This document shows, one piece after another, positions 56,521-64,000 of a stretch of 64,000 nt of DNA (position 1 is the first letter of the stretch; each line of letters begins with the position of its first letter). The position numbers were made by a program, and so were the translations under genes. The notes below the pieces were generated by a model. It was not told the DNA's origin. It saw only the letters and a program-made list of their open reading frames with translations, and did no database searches. Location: positions 28,149,245 through 28,213,244 of the forward strand of contig NC_066316.1 in the NCBI RefSeq assembly GCF_022539315.1, in the 5' to 3' direction. This DNA is from Serinus canaria. Its lineage: Eukaryota > Chordata > Aves > Passeriformes > Fringillidae.

Positions 56521-56590
56521 GGGTCCAGATTCTGCCTTCATGCACCCCGGTGCAAGTTTGTGGTGATTGCTGTCATTCAGTAAGTGTGGT
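56521..56590. mobile_element. Old amniote palindromic repeat fragment
   Basis: GGGTCCAGATTCTGCCTTCA, then CACCCCGGTGCAAGTTTG, resembles a common amniote palindromic element that opens GGGCCAGATTCTGC and continues with TTACACCAGTGCAAAT. Only the left half is visible. Confidence 0.45.
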
Positions 56591-58382
56591 GTACATAGCT
56601 AAGAACAGAATGGGGTGGGGGGGGTTTTCCTTCAGCTTGGGTTTAGTCTGTCTGGACTGTTGCACCGCAGTAGTACTGCATTTCCCTGGCAGGTTTGAAA
56701 GCACACTCTAAGTCCCTGACCTTTTGTAGTTAGGAAGAAAATCTTCAGACTGTGATCCAGTGTAGCACAGTCTACCTTGAATTTGTACATGTGGGTTTAA
56801 GCAAACAGCCCCCCTTGCTGCCTTGGGCCATTAGCTCCAAAGTCTGATAATAATATACATGTCAGTACAGCTAAATAGTTCAGCAAGATAATGCACAAAG
56901 ACATGTGAATAGAGTCTGAGACTCTAGGAAGCACAGAGGCCAGGCAGAAATGAAAGAGATTCTTGTTCCACTGATTCCCGGTCTTTTACTGCTTGCACTG
57001 CTGCACCCTAAAGCTATCAAAATATACGCTTGGCAAAATAGGCACAATTTGCCTTTGAATATTTCCCCAACAGGATTCAGATATCTTTGGTAACATTTAC
57101 GTGTTGCAGAAGGTTTTTTTGTTTTGTTTGCTTTTGTTTTTTATCCAAGATGCCCATCATTGTCTGTTGAAAAGCAGGGCGTTGGCTTTTAAGTGCTGAG
57201 GTTTTGCTTTTCATATGCAGCTGTTCTGTACCAAACCATTGACAGCAGAATTGCTTTGGAAAGCTTGGGTCCCTCCCTCTGAGATCACTATATTATTCTT
57301 TCCATTGTCCTGCTTTCTTTTTGGAATGTATTTAGGGAGAGAAGCTTTGCACGTTGTTAGTCAAAGGACTTTGAAGTCACATTCAACAAAAATAATGTAT
57401 TTAAAAACATAAATATTTATTTGCAGAGTAATTCAGTTCATTACAGAATTGGTAGCCTTTAATGATTGGCAGTCCTTAAAGGAATCTTCAGCGGGGGCGG
57501 GCTCAGCCTGTAAATCAAGGAACAACTGACTTATTGAAGTTAATACCTGAGTGATTAATAATAAATTTTAATTTGAAGGCACCCATGCCTGAAGGTCTAT
57601 AAGTGTTGTAATAGAGATTAAAAAAATAAAGAAATTGCAATAAAAGAAGGTGATTTGTGTGTCTGAAGAAAAACAAAAGAATATTTGGAACCTACGTAAA
57701 TGAACCTCACCTAACTGTAAAACAAACTACAAGAATAAAAAGGATCTTAGAAGTGCTTTGAGACACTGCCATGCTTCCACATGCACAGCTTTGTTTAGAC
57801 CATTCTTCTGGCCACCTGTAAGAGCAGAAGAAGCCCTTGCCCACCTTCTTTACTCACTTCTGATAAAACTTTCCTAAGATACAGGCATCATCTTTCTGGG
57901 CTTTTGTGACAAGCTGGTTCTGGTTTTCATCATGATTAGGAGCCCTAACTTGAAATGTCTCAGGTAAATGGTGCAAGCTTGCTTCTCTGAAATCTAAAGA
58001 ACATGCATAATTTTCTTAGCTGTGTAAAATACTTTTTGTTCCCAGCTGATGGGAAAAATTAAAATTTTTATGCCATTTTTGGCATATGAATTCAGTAATC
58101 ACATTGATGCTTTTCTCTTCCAAATGCTACTGGAATATTTTAGGAAGATGCAAATATCACCCTCAGCATGTATCCACCATCTCCACTGTGACTAGTGCAG
58201 TGCTTCTTTAGAGTTCACAGAAGACACCAAAATAAGCCTGGGGAATGCCCATATATGACTTTTCCCAAAGGAATATATATTGTGTTTATTGTGCAGTGTT
58301 AGTTCTTTAGTACATCATTCTTTTTGATTATTCTCTGAAATATTTGTGTATTTGAAAATGTCAGCAATGCATACAATTTTAA

Positions 58383-58679
<297 letters not shown>

Positions 58680-60520
58680 TAAGCCATTCTTTCTCTTTCA
58701 TTTGTGCTACATGAAAAATAGTCTTTATCATGCTTTCTAAATAAAGATCCTGTAGTCTATTCTGGTTTCTGTCATATTAGTTTTATTTAGAATTGAAACA
58801 ATAGCCAACAAATTCATGCTATGCTAATGAGAACTGAATTTGTTTAAAAAATTTTGCAGTGTTAACCGTGGATAGCAAATCCACTCCTACCCTTATCATC
58901 TCCCTGTATATGTCTGGTGCTGCCTTTCCTCCTGTTTTTGTGCTGTGACTAAATACAGTATAATGTTGGTAGGTCAGGCACTATGGGCCTGACCCTGCTG
59001 TGATTCCAGAGCAGAACAGGCATAATGAATGAAAGTCAGTAAAGTTCCCCACATGGGAAAAAGAATGAAATTACTTCAAAACCAGACTTATGCCCTTGTT
59101 CTCCCAGCATAGCAGTAGGTATGACTGTGGTTTTTTTGTATAGTAGTTGACATCCTTAAAATAAAAAAAAAAAAAAGCTTTTATATCCTAACCAAAGCTC
59201 TTGTGTGACTGGGCATGATGCCATTGCATAGACACAGTCATGGTCTGTGAAATTAATAAAAAATTGTTACTGTGCTGTACTTTTAAATGTAGGGCATTGT
59301 TCCTTCAGTGTAGCATATACATAGATGAAAGCTGATGTTTTGCTTGAACAGGATGGGGTTTCATTTCCAACATAACATTTTTGTTGTTTAAGTGCCTGTA
59401 ATGCTTTCAGTTACTCAAGCACAATCACCACAGTATTTGAACACTAAGTAAATAATTATGCAAGAGAGGCATCTATATGAGATTTGAAAAATGTTTTTCC
59501 CTTCTGTCCAGAAGATCAGACTGGGAGGAGACAGCTCATAGCGTAGTCAGTCATGCAGCAGATCAGGGAAGCAGCTGGGATCAGACTGCAACTGGGATTA
59601 CTATTTCCTTGAAGCTGGGCCCAGGCTAGCTCCAGTAGATCATGGCATACTGGAATTGTAGGCTCTCCAGTTCACCTTCTGCACCCTGACCTGTTGTGCA
59701 CCTGTTGTGCTATATTTTTGTCATTACCTTTTATGAAAATGGATAACAGCATTTTTAATCTAATGGTTAATGGACTCTAGTTGAATCATTAATCAATATC
59801 CATTACTTATCTTGTCAATTTCTAACTATGAAACAGTTTTGGCAAGACACTTCACACTTTTGTCACCCTCCTATGGCAAGATGCCAGCCTGTGACAGAAG
59901 AAAAGACAAGATTTTTAAAAGCAATTGAGAAAAATTCAAACCTGATACGCAGAACAGACATGCAATCACTTAGCAACTGCAGACAGCACAATATATCAAG
60001 AAAAGATAGTAGTTAACTGTGGGCCAGCTGTAGTTCTGTGCTGTCAGTGTGTTATCATTGTGCAGCTCTCCTGTCAGGGAAGTTTGGTTGCTTGTGCTTT
60101 AAAACAATAGGCTACACATGTTCCAATGTCATGTGCCATCAAATCTAAGTAAACAGTTGAGTTTGTAGCACTGTAAAAACCTATCTCTAGCCAACAGTAA
60201 ATTGTTAATGCAATTTCTCTTCTTTTAGCTTGCAATACCCTCATGTGTTATGTAGCACTTCATGTTAGAATGTTCACTAGACTATTTTTGTGTAAAACAG
60301 ATGCATACCCAGATGCCTCAAACCTCTGTTTCAATGAGGGTTTTTTTCTTGTTTTTCTTCATTCTTACTGAAAGAAATAAAGAAAAGAGAGAAAGAATAT
60401 GGAGACACAGGCAAGAACTCTTTGCTTCTCTTCAGTGAAGGTCATCTGGGTTTATAAGCTTGAGAGGGACATCTCATCATGTCATGGCATCCTCTCATTG
60501 TGGCACTGATTGTTCATTAT

Positions 60521-61103
60521 GAAGGAAGGAAGGAAGGAAGGAGGAAGGAGGAGGAAGGAAGGAAGGAAGGAAGGAAGGAAGAAGAAGGAGGCAGGAAGGA
60601 AGGAAGGAAGGAGAGGAAGGAAGAAGGAAGGACAAGGAAGGAAGGAAGGAGAAGGAGGAAGAGAAGGACGAGGAAGGAAGGAAGGGAAGGGGAGGAAAGG
60701 AAGGAAGGGCGCACCAGGAGCGAGGAACAGGACAGGCCTATCGAGGTTAGGACGGAAAGGAAGGACGGAAGGACACCCTCCGGAAAAGGAAGGGAACGGG
60801 AAGGAAGGAAGGACCAAAGGAAGAGCGACAAGGAAGGAAGGGAAAGGTAAGGAAAGGAAGGAACGGAAAGGAACAGGAAGGAAAGGAAGGAAGGAAGAGG
60901 GACAGGAAGGAAGGAGGGAAGGAAGGAAGGAGGAAGGACGGAAGGAAGGAAGGAAGGAAGGAAGGAAGGAAGGAAGGAAGGCAGGAAGGACGGAAGGAAG
61001 GAAGGAAGGAAGGACAGGACGGAAGGAAGGAAGGAAGGGGAAGGAAGAAGGAAGGAAAGGACGAGGAAGGAAGGAAGGCAGGAGGAAGGAAGGAGGAGGA
61101 AGG
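60521..61103. repeat. 583-bp GGAA-rich polypurine tract
   Basis: Almost wholly A and G on the plus strand, built of GGAA units with many GGAGGAA, GAAGAAGG, GGACGG and GGCAGG variants. One block near 60710-60755 (GCGCACCAGGAGCGAGGAAC, then AGGCCTATCGAGG) is not repeat-like. The 123- and 210-codon frames of Lys, Glu, Gly and Arg across it, and the Ser/Pro/Phe/Leu frames on the other strand, are products of the repeat. Confidence 0.97.
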
Positions 61104-62227
61104 GTTGTGAATAACTATATGAAGTGGGTAGTGGAAATCTGACTGGACAAATAAAGGTTTTTAATGGTCAATGGTGAGAAGCTGCTGCTGCCTCCAAAAG
61201 TCTGGTTTTGGACTTCTCTAATGACAGACTCTATAAATGATGGCTGATAATGCCATCTTTTAATACTGTAGTGGAAAATTATCTGGAAGCACCCTCAGTT
61301 AAAGGTTCCATGTCACTTGCAAGAAACAGATCTATTTTTCAAATGCTTCAAGCTTTTAATATTGGGCTACAATTTTTCATAACAGCTGTTTGTCTGTGGT
61401 TAAACTCTTCATATTTCTGCCAAAGCATTGTGGTTGCAGAAACCAGGCAATGGAAAATGCCTCCCACCCTACCCTAGCTTTTGAATTATGAATACCAGCT
61501 ACCTTAAAATTTACTTTAGACTTGATAGCAAGGGAGCTTTCTTTTAAAGATAAGCCTTCACAACAGTGTGGAAACCTGCCTGGTTTTAACTGAATTATCA
61601 ACCTCTGGAAAATAAGTACCTTTCACACAGACATCAGAAAATTGTTAAGAGCTTCACAACTCGCTTCCCCTGAGCATCTATCCATACAGGCACATGTCCA
61701 TTTGGGCAGCATGACTTCCAGTGTAATTCCTGAATCTGGTTTTAGACAACTTCTTTTATACTGTTAAGGATCTGTTGTAGGCCCAGTAAGCACAGAGCAG
61801 GAGCTTGCTCAGTTTCAATACAGAAGAGACAAAGCTAGATGGGAATGCTGGTGATGGAGAGTTGATTTCAGGCAAAGGAAATGTAGGAGAAATTTACTTG
61901 ATTTTTGGGGGTGGCAGAGGAAGAAAGAAAGGAGAAGCTGAAAGAATTGGAAGCTGAACAAAATTGGAACAGAGATCAGGATTTGTTGAATAGAGATTGG
62001 AAGATGGAGGTAGAGTCAGGGAGCAGGCTGTGGGCACTGGAAGTGGGAACAGGAATTCTGGGCCATAAAGAGATATGATGTGAAAGTTGAGTGAAAAAGG
62101 TTATAATTGCATAGTTCCTTTGCAAGGAGGCATAAGGAATAAAGACTCATTGAGGAGAATGGATCTTGGCAAAGGGAGAGAAGTGACAAGCTCGAGGAGT
62201 AATCCTATGGGAATCTCATAAACACAA

Positions 62228-62751
62228 AACCAAGTACAAGATGTTGCACCTGGATGGAGCAACCCTGGTATCAACCCAGGCTGGGGGATGAATGGATCAA
62301 GAGCTACCCTGGGGAGGACAGCTTGGGGGTGCTGCTGGGTGAGAGGCTGGACATGAGCTGGAAATGTGCTCTCACAGCCCAGAAAGCCAAAGGTGTCCTG
62401 GGCTGCAGCCAAAGCAGTGTGGCCAGCAGGGCCAGGGAGGGGATTCTGCCCCTCTGCTCTGCTGAGAGCACACCTGGAACCCTGCATCCAGCTCTGGGGG
62501 CCCAGCACAGGAGAGACATGGACCTGTTGGAGAGAGTCCAGAGGAGGCCACCAAGCTGCTCAGGAGGATGGAGCACCTCTCCTGTGAGGAAAGGCATGGA
62601 AAAATCTTAGTGGTGACCTAATTACAGCCTTCCAGTAGCTGAAAGGAGCCTACAAGAAAGATGGAGACAAACTTCTTACAAACCATGTAGTGACAGAACA
62701 AGGGGCAATGACCATCCAACCCAGGCATTCGATGATTCTGTGATTCTGTGA
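62228..62751 (+). mobile_element. CR1 LINE 3' region, well preserved
   Basis: A sense-strand CR1: ACAAGATGTTGCACCTGGAT, TGGGGGATGAATGGATCAAG, AGCCCAGAAAGCCAAAGGTG, TGGACCTGTTGGAGAGAGTC, CACCTCTCCTGTGAGGAAAGG, and a tail ATGATTCTGTGATTCTGTGA. It covers the end of the reverse transcriptase frame (broken by stops) and a shortened 3' UTR, in which about 100 bp seem to be missing between GGGGCAATG and ACCATCCAACCC. It is less diverged than the other copies, so younger. The frames on both strands here are not genes. Confidence 0.95.
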
Positions 62752-63167
62752 AAGAATTTCAGCAGAAAATAAGTTCCTCAGGAGGACCAAACAGATGATC
62801 CTGTTCAAAAGGCATGCTCTTCTTCACAACCTGAAAGGGATCTTAGGGTTCCTCTATCTCTCCCCATGCTCAGCAGACAGTAAATATGAGAAAAAACTAA
62901 TAGTAGTATTTTACATTGTGCTCATGACCAGTCTGTATTACTTAAAACCCAAGTTGGAACACTTCCAGTGCTGCTCCTGACCCATGCACATGTCAGTATG
63001 ATACCACATGACAGTTTGTTTTCCAGTAGTGCTGGTTTTTGTTTTACCCAGGAAAGTATACCTTAAAGTTTTATGTTTAAGAAAACTTCATTAGTGTTGC
63101 AGTTAAGAAAATAGGAAATGTAAGAGTTAAGGTTGCCTGTGAAACCTTAATTTGTCTCCTTTCTGCA

Positions 63168-63259
63168 TATGTATTATGTTGCAGTCTTTAATTATGTGAT
63201 CACATGCTGTTTTTCAGTGGTATGTGATCATATAATTAAAGAGTTTATTATAATACATA
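63168..63259 (+). repeat. Long inverted repeat / 92-nt hairpin
   Basis: TCTTTAATTATGTGATCACAT (63185-63205, given here in words as a 21-base arm) faces its complement at 63222-63242, with a 16-nt loop. The one mismatch is a G.U pair in plus-strand RNA, so all 21 positions pair. A 7x7 internal loop follows, then 10 more pairs (63168-63177 with 63250-63259). It lies in the sense direction of RBKS intron 5. It could be an unrecognised miRNA-like precursor or a small palindromic DNA element; sequence alone does not decide. Confidence 0.75.
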
Positions 63260-63890
63260 CTGTATTGTAATAATTTAAGGGAGCCAAATTAAGATTTCAT
63301 TGGAATTAGTAATCCTGGCATTTTCTGACTTCTGAGTCTTTGTCACTTTAATACTGTTTTTAATGAGGTGGGTAGAGAGGCATGATAAAGTTGTGGAGTC
63401 AAAGGCTAAAACTTTCTAAGTGTCAATCACCAAAACTTCTTGGTACTCAGATTCCAGAAGTCTCTGTGCATCTTTGTCTGTTAGGGCATGAACTGGGATT
63501 CAGAGATGTTCAGGGTGTCTGGCTATTACATGCTCTAGCTTACAGTCTAAATATGAGTTTAGGACTGAGCATTTAGGCGTCCAGATTGGAAGATTTGATC
63601 ACTGACTATAAGGAATATTTCTGAAGTAAGAGTGTGTGCTTTATTTAAAAATGATGGCCTTGTGGTTAAGACTCAAGTATTAATCATGGAATTGGCAAAG
63701 TGAAAAACCAAGACTGCAGACTTCCTATGTTAATAATGAGTAAGTCACTTGCACTGTCCTCATGACAAACCTTTGCTGCTGCTACTAGGGGCCTTAGGCT
63801 ACTACAGCTTAAAGTTAGCTTAACTAATATATTCTACCACATGTTAAGTTTAGGTCTAGCTCTGCCAGATAGCATACTAAAAATATGCAG

Positions 63891-64000
63891 TGCCTTGTCT
63901 ACACTACAGTTTTATAATGTGGCATTTTGAAGAAGTTAGGTAACACATTCAGAAGCATATTTAACTCCTTGTCTGGACATGCCCTTCATTACTCCCTGAC
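63891..64000. mobile_element. Old amniote DNA-element fragment (TTGTCTACAC type)
   Basis: TGCCTTGTCTACACTACAGT strongly resembles the terminal sequence of an old amniote DNA transposon family. A partly reversed piece near 63958-63990 (CTCCTTGTCTGGACATGCCC) may be a second copy of the same end. The element runs to the window edge. Confidence 0.45.

Noticed and set aside
60521..61103. GGAA tract considered as a CRISPR-like or designed array
   Set aside because: There are no conserved repeats with unique spacers; it is a degenerate tetranucleotide array in a bird intron.
60479..61142. Frames of 104-210 codons made of Lys/Glu/Gly/Arg or Ser/Pro/Phe/Leu
   Set aside because: These are translations of the GGAA simple repeat.
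62101..62610. Frames of 97-135 codons on both strands
   Set aside because: They lie in the CR1 copy at 62228-62751 or run into it, and are broken LINE frames.

Overview
The window is nuclear DNA from a bird. The main evidence is a set of CR1 LINE fragments, several ending in the avian-type ATTCTGTG or ATTCTATG tail. AT-rich introns, a solo LTR inside an old CR1 and a single sharp GC-rich promoter island fit this. A passerine or other neoavian bird is likely, but the species cannot be fixed from the sequence.

Two genes lie head to head and share one CpG-island promoter at about 22.85-23.56 kb. To the left, on the minus strand, is the 5' part of BABAM2 (BRE), a subunit of the BRCA1-A and BRISC deubiquitinase complexes. 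It shows a probable non-coding exon 1 ending at 23053, exon 2 with the start codon (19539-19698) and exon 3 (2297-2373); the gene continues past the left edge. To the right, on the plus strand, is the 5' half of RBKS (ribokinase): exons 1-5 at 23470-23519, 43063-43195, 48444-48507, 51335-51397 and 58504-58668. They join in one frame to give about 158 codons, and the gene continues past the right edge. The same divergent RBKS/BABAM2 arrangement is known in mammals.

About 99% of the window is intron. The left 23 kb holds BABAM2 introns, with a CR1 interrupted by a solo LTR near the left edge and a few simple repeats. RBKS intron 1 (19.5 kb) holds CR1 fragments, an ATTCT microsatellite that seems to have grown from a CR1 tail, and one unexplained exon-like open segment near 37.9 kb. 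RBKS introns 2-5 hold an 85-bp tandem duplication beside exon 3, a duplicated CR1-containing segment near 52 kb, a 583-bp GGAA purine tract near 60.8 kb, a well-preserved CR1 near 62.5 kb and a strong 92-nt hairpin near 63.2 kb.

The two proteins work in unrelated pathways (DNA damage and ubiquitin signalling; ribose phosphorylation). Their link is the shared promoter. I found no tRNA, rRNA, CRISPR or bacterial-type feature and no clear novel multi-gene system. The long open frames outside the listed exons look like chance, CR1 or simple-repeat frames.
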